From Unio delphinus (Eukaryota; Mollusca; Bivalvia; Unionida; Unionidae), in the NCBI GenBank assembly GCA_029339505.1, contig JAQISU010000163.1:186001-250000 (forward strand): DNA of 64,000 bases, written 5' to 3'. This document shows positions 25,088 through 38,647 of this stretch, in pieces (the first letter of the stretch is position 1; every line of letters begins with the position of its first letter). The translations under genes were made by a program, and so were the position numbers. The notes beneath the pieces were generated by a model. That model did not search any database and was not told the origin of the DNA. It saw only the letters and a list, made by a program, of their open reading frames with translations.

Positions 25088-27560
25088 AGTGGGACAAACA
25101 GACCCGATTAAGTTAATGTTGTCTTCCAAAGAAAATAATATCCATGTTTTAAGACTGACTGAAACCAAATTAAATGCTAATTACAGTGATCAGACATATA
25201 TTTCCCTGTCAAGGCTACAGCACACCAGTCCAAAGGGACATAGAGACAGACATATATTTCCCTGTCAAGGCTACAGCATACCAGTCCAAAGGGACATAGA
25301 GACAGACATATATTTCCCTGTCAAGGCTACAGCATACCAGTCCAAAGGGACATAGAGACAGACATATATTTCCCTGTCAAGGCTACAGCATACCTGTCCA
25401 AAGGGACATAGAGACAGACATATATTTCCCTGTCAAGGCTACAGCATACCAGTCCAAAGGGACATAGAGACAGCAGGGGGCAGGTCTTGCTTTAAACATA
25501 CATTACTGAAGATGTTAATGCAGAATGGTGACCTGACTTGGAGTCACATGAAATTGAGAGGATTTTGGTGGAAATTTCTCAAAATAATACAAAAGGATTC
25601 CTAGTTTGTTTCATCTATAGGCCACCTTTCTCCAAAGCAATTTGGAATGATAACTTTTATAAACAAATGGAAAATGTTCTGGAATTGGAGAAAGAGAAAG
25701 AAACATATATTTTCGGCAATGTCAAAATGGACCTATTCAATACTCAAAAAAGGAACAACTGGATGGAATTTATTGAATCATTAGGCCTAGTCCAGTGCAC
25801 ATGGGTAACAGAAAAATCAAATACTCTTATTGATCACATTTATACCAAGCTACTGAACAATGTAATGTGCGGTAATGTATCGAGTGTTGGGCTTAGTGAC
25901 CATTATCCTACATTTTTTTATAAGAAAAGTTAAATGCAAGACAAATAGAAAAAATACACACAAAATTATCACTTACAGATGATTCCAAAAATTTTAGTGA
26001 AGAAAAATTTCTTGTAAACCTATATAAAGTTCTTTTGGAATATGACCAAAATTTGGATGAAATAGAAATCTTTCGAAGCTCTGTGGGCATGGACTGACTT
26101 ATTTATGGATGTAGTCCTTAAAACATGCACCATTAAAAGTATGAAATCCATCCATTACTACCGAAACCCTAGATGTCATGAATCCATGCACAACATAGTA
26201 TGGAGAAATGAAGTAACAAGTATGATTAAAAGAAACCTATTATCAATCTATGCTTAAAATCAAAAAAAGCAATGCAAACTCCATTTAGAAAGTCTCCAAT
26301 AAACTCATTGCAGGAACACACAAAGATCAGACAAATAAAATTCACTCACTTCTGGTAAATGACACCATAGTCACTGATGACACTGACATTGCAGGTGTTT
26401 TCAATGATTTTTTCACCAACATTACCACAAAGTTAAAAGAACCAGTGAAAGAAAACAACTTTAATTAACTACCGTAAAAAAGTTCTGCAGTAGCATAGTT
26501 CCACACTGAGGTATGTGTCTCTATTCCATCAAAAAGCTTTGTTAAAAAATGTCTCAGTGAACCTGATACCTAGTAAGCAAGAAGGAATTGATGAGATTGG
26601 TCCATGACTCACTAAAACTATGCCTCAGCTATTTCCAATACCATAACATTTATAATCAATTTAAGTACTGCAACCTTGAGTATCCCAAAAACATGGAAAC
26701 TGCAAAAGTAATGCAAACAGGTATTTACAAATCTGGCTCTAATGATGATGCTGATAACTACTGGGACAGGCCAATCTCAATACTACCAAACCTTTCTAAA
26801 TTGAGAGAAAAATATGTCCATGACTTGTTCATATTTAATAAAATACATGCTGTTACATCAACTCAACCAGGCTTTAGACAGAAACATTCATGTGAGACTG
26901 CCTTGATCTATCTAACTGATAAATGGCTTCAAGCACTTGATCTAATATAGAATAATAGGATCTGTATTTGAAGATTTCAGGAAAGCTTTTGATATTGTGG
27001 CTCGTTAAATCCTTTTGAAGAAAGTGAATATTGACCTATGTGATGAAAGCACAAAAAGATGGTTATTTCATGTTTATATAAATAATGTTGTCTGAACAGG
27101 GAACAATTAGATATGGAGTACCATAAGGCTCAATTCTAGGTCCATTACTATTTATATTATTTATTAATGACCAACCACTTTTACTAAAGGTCTCAATTTC
27201 ATCTACAGATCTCTTTGCAGAGTAAACAACATTGTCAGACATTCAAAACAAAAAGCATGAACTTGAAATTTCATTACAGGATGCCCTAAACAAACTGGAC
27301 AACTGGTGCACATGCAATGGCATGGTGGTAAATACTGGTAAAACTTAAAAAAAATATTACCTTATCTCAACACAGGAAAAAAACCAGTGATGAACTATTT
27401 CTGACATGGCAGGATAAAAAATTTTACAAGTGGTCATGATAGACTACTTGGTGTTTTGGTAGATAATAATCTATCATGGACTGAACATATTAACAATATC
27501 AGTAAAAGTCAATTCAAGTTTATGGATCTCAGTAGAATGGAACATTTTCTCCCTGAAAGG
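25088..27560 (+). mobile_element. decayed CR1/jockey-like LINE with endonuclease and RT remnants
   Basis: Plus-strand coding remnants are in the right order. Endonuclease words come first: LRLTETKLNANYSDQTY, then CFIYRPPFSKAIW, MDLF and GLSDHYPTFF (25089-25930). RT words follow: RPISILPNLSKLREK, STQPGFRQKHSCETALIYLT (26760-26945), then a GVP-stop-GS motif and LFILFINDQPL (27115-27180), and a damaged FADD region with a stop (27210-27225). The tail reads SQFKFMDLSRMEHFLPERH. Many stops and frameshifts show it is old. The endonuclease part carries an expanded 56-bp minisatellite. Confidence 0.88.
25192..25473. repeat. 56-bp minisatellite inside LINE endonuclease, 5 copies
   Basis: Five nearly identical tandem copies contain ACAGACATATATTTCCCTGT and GCATACCAGTCCAAAGGGAC. 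Single-copy LINE coding sequence flanks both sides. The unit's own translation (IYFPCQGYSIPVQRD) is the expected endonuclease segment just before the GGG motif, so the array grew out of LINE coding sequence. Confidence 0.9.
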
Positions 27561-27589
27561 CACAGATAAGTCAGGATGAAATCCAAATC

Positions 27590-27651
27590 TATCATGGTCC
27601 AATCCATACAAAGGTACATGATAAGTCAGGATGAAATCCAAATCTATCATG
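27590..27651. repeat. 55-bp minisatellite, left part, split by an LTR
   Basis: About one unit of the same 55-bp repeat as 28505-28795 (ATGGTCCAATCCATACAAAG). It is cut at CATG by the LTR. Confidence 0.85.
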
Positions 27652-28504
27652 TGTTACTTATATTTGATTTAAGTCATCTATTCTAATTTTAATTGTTTGT
27701 TTGTCAGATTCAAATTTGACATTTTAAGTTTAAGATTCATTCATTGGAAGATATTTATTTTTTTAAATGAGATGAACTGTACTCTACAAATAAACACCAG
27801 ATGTTGACCTCATTTCTGATCTAGCTTCAGAGTTGTAAACAAGCTTTTAAAATGATTGGTTGATTCCAAGGACATTATGTAGCTTTGTTATAAACATCTT
27901 TCTATTTTTAGTTCTTGAGAGTAAAAATAACTGATTCTCATCTGGGTCATATGATGTGCATGAGATTTTTTGAACGTAAATTTGTTCTAAAGATTCTAGA
28001 AGATCGTGTGACCCCTTCCTTGTTTACGTAAACACAGGTATATAAATTATGTTTTGGAGCCAACTATTTAGTAGAAGTTGGGCTGTTAGAATATTAAGTT
28101 GTTTTTTGAGTTATTTTAAATTACCTTGTACTGGAAATTATTTCAATTCGTTTGGATCAAGAGGATTTATTTTGTTATTTATCTGGAAAACAATTGTGCT
28201 CATTGAATTTCATAAGACCAGAACTGACTTCATCACGTGACATCATCTTCCATCTTGAATGCTTCACTAAGATTCGAACTGGGAATTATTAGGACATTTT
28301 ATTACCAGGACTTTTGCAATTTCACTAGTGAATTATATTTTGAATTATTTTTGGATTAATTTTGGAATTGATTCTTAAAAAAATAAGTTTATTTTTCTTT
28401 CCTGGAAAATATTTGTGCTCAATAAATTGTTTATTAAGATTTTTACAAGCTTGTTATTTTCACTCTTTCTATGTTACTGTTTATTCGAGCCTAAGCACGT
28501 AACA
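27652..28504 (+). mobile_element. solo LTR, family B, inserted in a minisatellite
   Basis: The 853-bp segment begins TGTTACTTATATTTGATTTA and ends CTAAGCACGTAACA. The terminal inverted repeat is TGTTAC/GTAACA, and CATG is duplicated at 27648-27651 and 28505-28508. The surrounding 55-bp units show the uninterrupted site. It contains no coding. Together with 23805-24786 it defines an LTR family with 4-bp target duplications. Confidence 0.87.
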
Positions 28505-28795
28505 CATGGTCCAGTCCATACAAAGATACACGAGAAGTCTGGATGAAATCCAAATCTATCATGGTCCAATCCATACAAAGGTACATGATAAGTCAGAATG
28601 AAATGTAAATCTATCATGGCCCAATCCATGCAAAGGTACATGATAAGTCAGGATGAAATCCAAATCTATCATGGTCCAATCCATCAAAGTTACACAATAA
28701 ATCTGGATAAAATCCAAATCTATCATGATCCAATCCGTACAAAGGTACATGATAAGTCAGGATGAAATCCAAACCTATCATGGTCTGATCATTGT
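28505..28795. repeat. 55-bp minisatellite, right part, about 5 copies
   Basis: Tandem copies contain ATGATAAGTCAGGATGAAAT and CAAATCTATCATGGTCCAAT. The minus-strand frames (HGLGHDRF type peptides) are repeat artefacts. Confidence 0.93.
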
Positions 28796-29689
28796 AAAGG
28801 TGGAATGCTAGAAATTTAATTAATTCAAGGTCTCCTGAATAAAAATTAACATACCAAACTAGGTTTAAATTCAACAATCCTTTGATAAAGTTATGCTGTT
28901 GAAATCAAAGACAAGAGGACCAGCAATCAGGGGTTATAACTATCTCAAGCAAACGTCATCCCAGATCGCTGGAACTCAAACTCCTTTGAAGTCCCGTCAA
29001 TATGAAGCTGCCATACCATATCTGAGTTAAAATGTAGCCATTCTCATTAATGATATTTTGTGGAAACCAAATTGTCATTGGACAGATTTTAGATGGATAG
29101 ACCAAAATGTGAACCAACAAAATTATTGTAGGCTCTGCTCCCTACAATGAGCCAGACTAACTGCCAAAATGAAAAACAATCATTTTCCATTAAATCCAGG
29201 TTCTTTTTAAAAGTCAAGACACTCATTTTATTCAGCCAATAAAATCAACTGTGGGATCTCTCAGTAAGTAAGCTGATTTCTTATAATTATCAGCTGATTT
29301 TGCACACCTCTCCTAACATGTTAATTCCATTAATGTCCACACTGATATGAATTTCACTGCCCATCCTAATTGTAAATCATCTCAAACAAACTTTGAAAGA
29401 AGAAAAGTGTTTGACTTATCACTGTACATGTATTAGTAAAACAATATCCATGTTTATCCCTTCCAGGAATGTTCAACCCAATTAATTGTGATTTACCATA
29501 ATGACTATTTTATGAACCCATGCACTTAGAAAACCAACAGAACAAGATGGCTAGATCGATTTACATCATGTTAAAATATGCAGCTGCCATTTTCAAAATA
29601 TATTTCAAACTCAACTGATCAAATACTTAGCATTACTAGTCCCATGATACAGCATTTACATTCCTACACTGACCAAGTGAGACAAAATT
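28796..29689. other. unique sequence, part of an unnamed interspersed repeat
   Basis: No gene is seen. 29335-29540 is the best-preserved relative of the segments at 22725-22950 and 31030-31130. Confidence 0.4.
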
Positions 29690-30687
29690 GCTCACCTATT
29701 TGACAATTGCCTAATAGTCCATTGTTGACATTTGCCTATTAGTCCATTGTTGACATTTGCCTATTAGTCCATTGTTGACATTTGCCTAATAGTCCATTGT
29801 TGACATTTGCCTATTACTCCATTGTGGAAATTAGCCTAATATTACATTGTTGACAATTGCCTAATAGTCCATTGTTGACATTTGCCTATTAGTCCATTGT
29901 TGACATTTGCCTTTTAGTCCATTGTTGACATTTGCCTAATAGTCCATTGTCGACATTTGCCTATTAGTCCATTGTTGAAGTTTGCCTAATAGTACATTGT
30001 TGACATTTGCCTAATAGTCCAGTATTGACATTTGCCTAATAGTCTAATGTTGACATTTGTCTAACAGTCCACTGCTGACCTTTTTCTGAAAGTCCATTGT
30101 TGATGTTTGCCTAATAGTCCATAGTTTACATTTGCCTAACAGTGCATTGTTTACATTTGCCTAATACAGTAGTGCATTGTTGATGTTTGCCTAATAGTCC
30201 ATATTATTGACATTTGCCTAATAGTACATTGTTGATGTTTGCCTATTAGTCCATTGTTGACATTTGCCTATTAGTCCATTGTGGAAATTTGCCTAATAGT
30301 TCATTGTGGACATTTGCCTATTAGTCCATTGTTGACATTTGTCTAATAGTCCATTGTTGACATTTGCCTAATAGTTCATTGTGGACATTTGCCTAATAGT
30401 TTATTGTTGACAATTGCCTAATAGTTTATTGTTAACATTTGCCTTTTAGTCCATTGTTGACATTTGCCTATTAGTCCATTGTTGACATTTGCCTAATAGT
30501 CCATTGTTGACATTTGCCTAATATTACATTGTTGACATTTGTCTAATAGTCCATTGTTGACATTTGTCTATTAGTCCATAGTTGACATTTGACTATTAGT
30601 CCATTGTTGACATTTGCCTAATAGTCCATTGTTGACATTTGTCTAATAGTCCATTGTTGCTATTTGCCTAACAGTCCACTGTTGACA
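29690..30687. repeat. 25-bp minisatellite, about 40 copies
   Basis: The unit combines TTGCCTAATAGTCCATTGTT with GACAT. Variants (CTATTAGT, CTTTTAGT, GTGGAAAT) are scattered through the array. Confidence 0.95.
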
Positions 30688-31605
30688 AAGTAATCGGGGT
30701 TAGTTTGCTGTTTTATGTTTAAATGTTCTCTCAATCTTAAAATTAAATATTTCAAGTTGTTGTACCTTCATATATATTTCTGATGAAGCAAGAATTTTAC
30801 AAAGATTTGCACAAAATACATAAGCACAATTTTTACAAATAAAAATGTCAATGTTGTTTACAACTTCTAATTTTGTGTACACAAAGTACAGTATTATAAA
30901 ATTATAAGTGCCTGTTTTCAAACTTCAAAATTACAGATAGCATGAGAGCTATTAAAAGGTGTGTTCTGTGTACAAGAAGAATTCTCATAACCAGTAGATA
31001 TCCTTACATACCAACCCTTATTGAGTGCATGTATTTATTATGTCTACTTCATTGCCCATCCCCATTGTAAATCATCCCAAAACAAACTTGGGAAGTTCAA
31101 CCAAATTTATTGCGATTTGATCCTTGAAGCAAACATAGAGTGAAAAATAAAATAGTACTAAATTTAATAGAATAGCCTGTCTAGGTAAATTTGCTTATAA
31201 CAATATAGCTTGCCAAATTCTCAAACATGTTAAAGCATGCATAATTTCCAAAACTTAAACTTATGTTTATTCACATTTAATTTTCAAAACTGCAACATCT
31301 CTATTTAAATATGTTTAATTTTCAATACTGCAACATCTCTATTTAAATATGTTTAATTTTCAAACTTTAAACATCCATGTTTATAGTATGTGTTAATTTT
31401 AAAACTAACAGTGGTCTCTTACTACAAAGCTCTCAGTAACCCGCTGTCCCTTGTATAACTCCTGTATAGTAATGGCTTCCATACAGATGATTCAATAGGT
31501 TTTTTCTTTATGCTTTTTCTTGTATTTTTTTATAACACTACATGTATTAGCTAAATTATTTCAGTTCATCTCATTTAAGGCTCATAAGAACTATTTATGA
31601 TGTGG
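30688..31605. other. unique sequence, small direct repeats
   Basis: A segment around 31265-31380 contains two to three copies of a short repeat with TTTAAATATGTTTAATTTTC. 31030-31130 matches the unnamed interspersed repeat. No coding is seen. Confidence 0.4.
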
Positions 31606-31619
31606 CTTCCCATCATTAA

Positions 31620-31745
31620 ACACCATATTAAGTGTTGTTATGCGTGATTTGACAGTCTTTTTATATATTAAGTGTTGTTATGCATGATTTGACAGTCTTT
31701 TTATATATTAAGTGTTGTTAAGCATGATTTGACAGTATTTTTATG
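31620..31745. repeat. 40-bp minisatellite, 3 copies
   Basis: Three near-identical copies of a unit with ATTAAGTGTTGTTATGC and GATTTGACAGTCTTTTTAT. Confidence 0.9.
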
Positions 31746-31949
31746 GCACATCCCTCAATATAAGGTTCCTTCAATATAATGTATGTAACATTTTGCTGAA
31801 AGAGTACTGTATCATATCAAAACTCATGTAATGCACATCAAATTGCAAACAACATTGACCATGGACTGACATCATGTCATATACCAGCAAATTATGGTCT
31901 GCAGACATCACTTGCACTTATAAGCACCATTACAACATTACTTCACCAC

Positions 31950-32295
31950 AATAAGGCACTTCAGTATAACACTCCAATTTATATGGCACTTCAGTATAAC
32001 ACTCCAATTTATATGGCACTTCAGTATAACACTCCAATTTATATGGCACTTCAGTATAACACTCCAATTTATATGGCACTTCAGTATAACACTCCAATTT
32101 ATATGGCACTTCAGTATAACACTCCAATTTATATGGCACTTCAATATAACACTGCATTTTAAAAGAATATAACACATATTTTAAGAAACTTCAGTATAAC
32201 ACTGCAATTTATGTGGCACTTCAATATAACACTTCATTTTATAAGAATATAACACATTTTATAAGACACTTCAGTATAACACACCAATTAATATG
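31950..32295. repeat. 30-bp minisatellite, about 11 copies
   Basis: The unit contains ACTTCAGTATAACACTCCAA and TTTATATGGC. The central copies are identical and the outer ones diverged. A period divisible by 3 gives minus-strand frames of about 80 codons (CYTEVPYKLE repeats) that are not genes. Confidence 0.95.
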
Positions 32296-32384
32296 ACAGA
32301 TATGATCATGGATCCAACTTTACTCTTCAACAGTTATATTATGTGTAAAATAACTCAATATAAAGCATTCTGATTCACAAAGGC

Positions 32385-33480
32385 AGTCTAGCTGTATGAC
32401 TCTCATGAATATCATTGTGTGAGACAGTATCATAGTTGTATGACTCTCATGAACATCATTGTGTGAGACAGTATCATAGTTGTATGACTCTCATGAACAT
32501 CATTGTCTGAGACAGTATCATAGTTGTATGGCTCTCATGAACATCATTGTGTGAGACAGTATCATAGTTGTGTGACTCATGAACATCATTATGTGAGACA
32601 GTGTCATAGTTATATGACTCTCATGAATGTCATTGTGTGAGACAGTATCATAGTTGTATGACTCTCATGAATATCATTATGTGAGAAAGTATTATAGTTG
32701 TATGGCAACAAATGAATATCATTATGTGAGAAAGTATCACAGTTGTATGACTCTCATGAACATCATTATGCGAGGCAGTGTCATAGTTGTATGACGCTCA
32801 TGAACATTATTATGCAAGACAGTGTCATAGTTGTATGACTCTCATGAACATTATTATGTATGTGAGACAGTATCTTAGTTGTATGACTCATGAACATCAT
32901 TATGTGAGACAGTATCACAGTTATATGACTCTCATGAACATCATTATGAGACAGTATCATAGTTGTATGACTCTCATGAACATTATTATGTATGTGAGAC
33001 AGTATCTTAGTTGTATGACTCATGAACATCATTATGTGAGACAGTATCACAGTTATATGACTCTCATGAACATCATTATGAGACAGTATCATAGTTGTAT
33101 GACTCTCATGAACATTATTATGTATGTGAGACAGTATCATAGTTGTATGACTCATGAACATCATTATGTATGTGAGACAGTATCAAAGTTGTATGATTCA
33201 TGAACACCATTATGTGAGACATTATCATAGTTATATGACTCTCATGAAGATCATTATGTGAGACAGTATCATAGTTGTATGACTCATGAACATCATTATG
33301 CAAGACAGTGTCATAGTTGTATGACTCTCATGAACATTATTATGCATGTGAGACAGTATCTTTGTTGTATGACTCATGAATATCATTATGTGAGACAGTA
33401 TATCATAGTTGTATGACTCATGAACATGATTATGTGAAACAGTATCTTCAATGCACAGCTTTCATGAACATTATGATGTG
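32385..33480. repeat. 44-bp minisatellite with a 132-bp higher-order unit
   Basis: About 25 copies contain GTATGACTCTCATGAACATC and ATTATGTGAGACAGTATCAT. Between about 32841 and 33140 a three-unit block recurs every 132 bp (marked by CTCATGAACATTATTATG at 32841, 32973 and 33105). Open frames on both strands are by-products. Confidence 0.93.
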
Positions 33481-33633
33481 AGACAGAATTGGAATTGCAA
33501 TGTTGATATGATCAAATGGTGCATAATGTCATGGCAGACTTGAGACTGTTATTTACAACAATAGTATTGATGCCTAAATATGGTACACCCCTCAAAAACT
33601 GATTTCTCTATAATGAAATAATTGTTCTTTTAT

Positions 33634-34670
33634 TGTTAGTTGTACTGTTTTATCAAATATGTAAGGCTTTATTTTCATAGTGTTTTACATTTCAGTTTTA
33701 TGAATAACGTTTATGAATCAAATATCATATCAGCTTCATAATGTTAATTTATTTCATGGGTACATGCACTGATTTTTGTGGCTTGTGAGAAAATTTGTTT
33801 GCATGTAAAATATAGACAATGTTGTACTTCTATTAGCCAACACCTTGCTTCACTGAAACATATTTAAATCATAATATCTTTTGTATCTTGTATTGTGTGA
33901 TTGGCCTTAGTCCATAATGAATGGTAGGGTTTTGGCCTACCTGACCATTACCTTTTCATTTCAAAAAACATATGACATAGTTATTTTATGTTTAGAACTG
34001 TAGATTATATTTTAACTATCATTGGTAGGTAAACATGTTGACTTGGATTTGAGTTCAGGACAATGGGTTTAACCTTGGGAATTCCTTGTTTACCCATTAT
34101 TTGCCATTTTCTTTACTAAAGGTTTAATTACAGACCTAATTATGTTTGCAATTTTAAATGTTCTAGATATGAACTTTTAAACCTCATCCTGGTCCTTGTA
34201 TTGTGTCTTAGGATTTTCTAATAAGATTGTTTACCTACATAAAAATTGTGGAACTAGTCTTTTGTTTGTGTTCAGTTTTAAATATGGAAATAAAAGTGAT
34301 TATTAACACTTTTCCAGATGAAATCAATATTTGGGGATTATTGTGAATTGATTTAGAGACATTTTTGATTATACCACTATGATACATCAAGACTACTAGC
34401 ACATCAACACAGATGCAGGCTACTGGTACATCTGCAAAATCACAATTGGAATTCATTTTGGAACACCACTGAATGTCATTTTGGAATACTCTATACTTTT
34501 GGACTTGTGATACAACTTTTAGTACTATTTGAGATTTAATTCACATTTTTGTAAGTACCTTTTAAATTTTCACTTTGTATTCAAGGGAAATAAATTATTT
34601 GTTGTATTTTACTAAACTTGCTTGTTTTCACTGTTCTTTTGCGTTAGTTTAAAACCACAGAGTTGTAATA
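33634..34670 (+). mobile_element. probable diverged LTR, family B
   Basis: The right half resembles the other two family B LTRs: ATGTTGACTTGGATTTGAG (about 34034), a GGGAAATAAATTATTTG segment before the 3' end, and a final GTAATA at 34665-34670. The left edge (a TGTTAG start) is uncertain and no target duplication is visible. Confidence 0.4.
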
Positions 34671-36003
34671 GGTCTAATACCAGTAATACCCAAAATGCAA
34701 TGCAGAAAATTACTAAACATTATTAAACCAACTGCAATGGAATTTTCACATGTGCTACATACTCAACTGCGCCGAGTATCTGTCCCTACAGCAACCAGCA
34801 AATTTTAGCACCAAAACAAAAATACATAACTAGATAATATGATAAGATGCCCAAGTGAGCCTTAGATCACTCAACTGTCTGGAAATTGCCTAGAACCTAA
34901 ATGCAATAACAGTTGCCAAAAAATCTGACTAAATAGGAAGCTTCATGTAGAATTTTTTATATGATGCTCTCTGCATATGTTCGGAAAAATTTACTTTAAG
35001 GTTTGTCTGTGTTTTGTATCCTCATCCATGCTGGATGGCACATCATCATCATCTATAAAAGACTGAAAGGTCATGATACTAGGACGCTTTCTGTCAAATA
35101 TGGTCAAATTCTATTAAACAGTTTATTATTAAAAGTCATTTAAAACGATTTTTCCAATTTCTCATAATGATAACCATGCAGAATAGTTATCAAGTTAACT
35201 CAAACAAGGATTTGTTTTGAATTTTTAGTAAATGTGACCATGATTAATGGCCAATCAGCATTACATATACAAATTTAAAAGTCCTTCATGCCATGATGGT
35301 GTCTAACTTAATCCAATTCTGCACTACAGTTTTTTTTATCAGTCAAATAAAGTGTTTCTATTTTTATTACTAATGGTGCTATTTAGAATTGAGCTATTCA
35401 TTTTTTCAAGCAGGCAGACTTTGGTGATTTATATTTAAGTTTATGGTGTCACAAATTGACATGAAACAAAGGCCACAAGTTCAGGCTGTGTTCCAAGACT
35501 TGGTTCAAAACATGGCTTCAACTGTAAAATATTACATAAATCTATCTGTCTTTCATCCCAGTGCAAGAATAAAATTTCTGCTGAAATTCTTCAAGACTAG
35601 GAGTTTTAAAGACCTTTAAATAAATACCCTGTAGTTATTAATGGCTACCCATTAATTCCTCAATAATTGGTAATATACATGTCTTGCTGACTCATCATTT
35701 ATTCAATTCCATAATACATGACACATTTAAAAAGGGCAGACACTTGAGACTTTAGAAAGCAATCAAAATCAAGATTGATAATAAAACAAATCTGAGATAG
35801 CTTCATGCAACGATATGTTATACATCATGCAACGATATGTTATACATCATGCAATGATATGTTATATGTCATGCATAAATTATATATCATGCATCACTAA
35901 ATTATACAACTGATTATATACTTCAATATTTTCATGATACAGCAAAGTTATATTGACAAAAACCATGCATTATACTAATAATTCAGACCTAAGGCTGTCA
36001 CAC

Positions 36004-36046
<43 letters not shown>

Positions 36047-36339
36047 GCTAATGCAAACTTTATCAAGCATGTTGTCAAAAGAAGCCTAAGTCATTGCAGA
36101 TGTTGTGTAAAATCATGAGTTTAAGTAAAACACAGCATATTTACAAAGAGATTTTATGCTGTTTACAATTCCATGCTGTTAACTTAGGCAAGTTGCCATG
36201 CCAGCTGATCATGAGGCATGCAGTGACAATACGATGGATTTCCGAAAGCATCATGGGTTATGTAATTCTATTTCACTTTACATAGCCCATTTGCATTTAG
36301 CATGAAACATAATGGTTATTTCTATATTTTGTAAAATAC
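34671..36339. other. intron sequence with short repeats
   Basis: A 22-bp repeat (CATGCAACGATATGTTATAC, about 3-4 copies) lies at 35800-35885, and a TA dinucleotide run at 36008-36042. No gene is seen. Confidence 0.5.
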
Positions 36340-36396
36340 CTTCTCCTGTTCTAGGTGTTTCACCAGATTCATTCTGGGTTTCATGTTCACTTGAAT
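36340..36396 (-). CDS. possible 57-nt cassette exon of the ankyrin gene
   Basis: It is bounded by an AG acceptor (weak tract, TTATGGTTAG) and the donor GTATTT. It would start with 2 nt and end with 1 nt, the same phase on both sides, so it could be inserted between the exons at 40725-40944 and 8937-9138 without shifting frame. The peptide is acidic: SSEHETQNESGETPRTGE. It would add a loop to the ankyrin repeat split by this intron. No homology supports it. Confidence 0.3.
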
Positions 36397-36429
36397 CTAA
36401 CCATAAAAACAGATATTTTTAACATGGAA

Positions 36430-37184
36430 TGAAGCAATGAAAAAAGACATCCTATAAAAAAAATTATTCCACTTTCAATCAACTTTCCCATACCAATGGC
36501 AAGAAAAATACTAAAACTTCTGTCTTAAAATGTCTGCCTGATGCCTAGCAAACTGATTACCTCAATACAAAAGACAATCATCCAAAAATTATTTGGCTTG
36601 TTAGGTCATCCTGCATATTCCAGTTTATGCAATCTGTGGCATAATTCCAGTTAAAGCAATCTGTGGCATACATATTGTGTACAAAATTTAGATATATTAT
36701 ACATAAATTTGTGCAAGGTTAATATAATGAAATGATAGCTGACTGAATCTGAATTAAACTTCTAAATGCTGTGTGTTGTTTGAAGAAACTCTACTCTTTT
36801 TCTGTCTTACTTGGTTGTTATCATTGTTACAATACTGACATGTTCGTGCCACCATTTTTTGAGTCTGCATTTCCATCAATAGATTTTTTTAAATGTATAT
36901 GGTATCTATGTCTGTTTTTCAGTCAGTTTATAAGTACTGCCCACATTTCCAAAAATGGAAGGCTTGAGAAAAGAATGAAATAAATGTTTAGGTAAAACTG
37001 TCTGCTATACTCATATGCTAAACTATAAGTCACTGGTGAAGCATAAATCAACTTACATGTTCATTGTCTTCAATTGGTCATCTGTGCTTTCTTTGCAAAT
37101 ATATGTGTGGTCTTTTATGCCATACTAAAGCATAATCTGATGACAAATCAATGGATCCTTGCCATTCCAATGCTGATTTTGAAG
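36430..37184. other. intron sequence, no feature
   Basis: AT-rich single-copy sequence with a small direct repeat of AGCAATCTGTGGCATA near 36627-36668. Confidence 0.4.
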
Positions 37185-37445
37185 TGCATGCACTTGTGAT
37201 TTTGCAATGTTAAAATCTTTAAGAATAGTATATTTCTTCTTCTAAATAAGAGGTTGTGATTTTGCAATGTTAATATCTTTAAGAATAGTATCATTCCTTC
37301 TTTTATATCAGAGGATGTGATTTTGCAATGTTAATCTCTTTAAGAAAAGTATCATTCCTTGTTTTAAATCAGAGGTTGTGATTTTGAAATGTAAATCTCT
37401 TTAAGAAAAGTATCATTCCTTCTTTTAAATCAGAGGTTTTAAATT
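37185..37445. repeat. 60-bp minisatellite, about 4 copies
   Basis: The unit contains GTGATTTTGCAATGTTAAT and TCTTTAAGAATAGTATCATT. The copies are diverged. Confidence 0.9.
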
Positions 37446-38251
<806 letters not shown>

Positions 38252-38647
38252 ATTGATTGCAAGAATTCTACAGTCCAGGGCCAAAAGTCTTGGCTAAAAT
38301 ATGCATCCTACATCTTTCATTGCATCTTATGTACAGCACTGCACATTACTAATTTAATTCATGTTGTTATTATATAGCTTTCCATGCCAAACTAAAGGCG
38401 CTATATTACAAATTTATAATAATCATCATTTTCTCAAGAAAGTATGTAAAATAATTTGTTTTTCTCTATAATTATCCTCTAGAATAGGTCAAAATGGTTA
38501 CATCCATTTCACTTTAAACAAACCTATCATACACTTAATTAAAAAATCGACTCAATTAAAATTCCACTGAAAGATATACACCGAAAAAGTAACTACTTCT
38601 TGTAACTAGCTGATACAAAAAGTAAAAACCAAATGTTTTTATTATAC

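Noticed and set aside
38380..38430. LINE 3' end (GGCGCTATATTACAAATT followed by ATAATAATC)
   Set aside because: It resembles the L2-type end but only over about 30 bp with no upstream match, too little to call.
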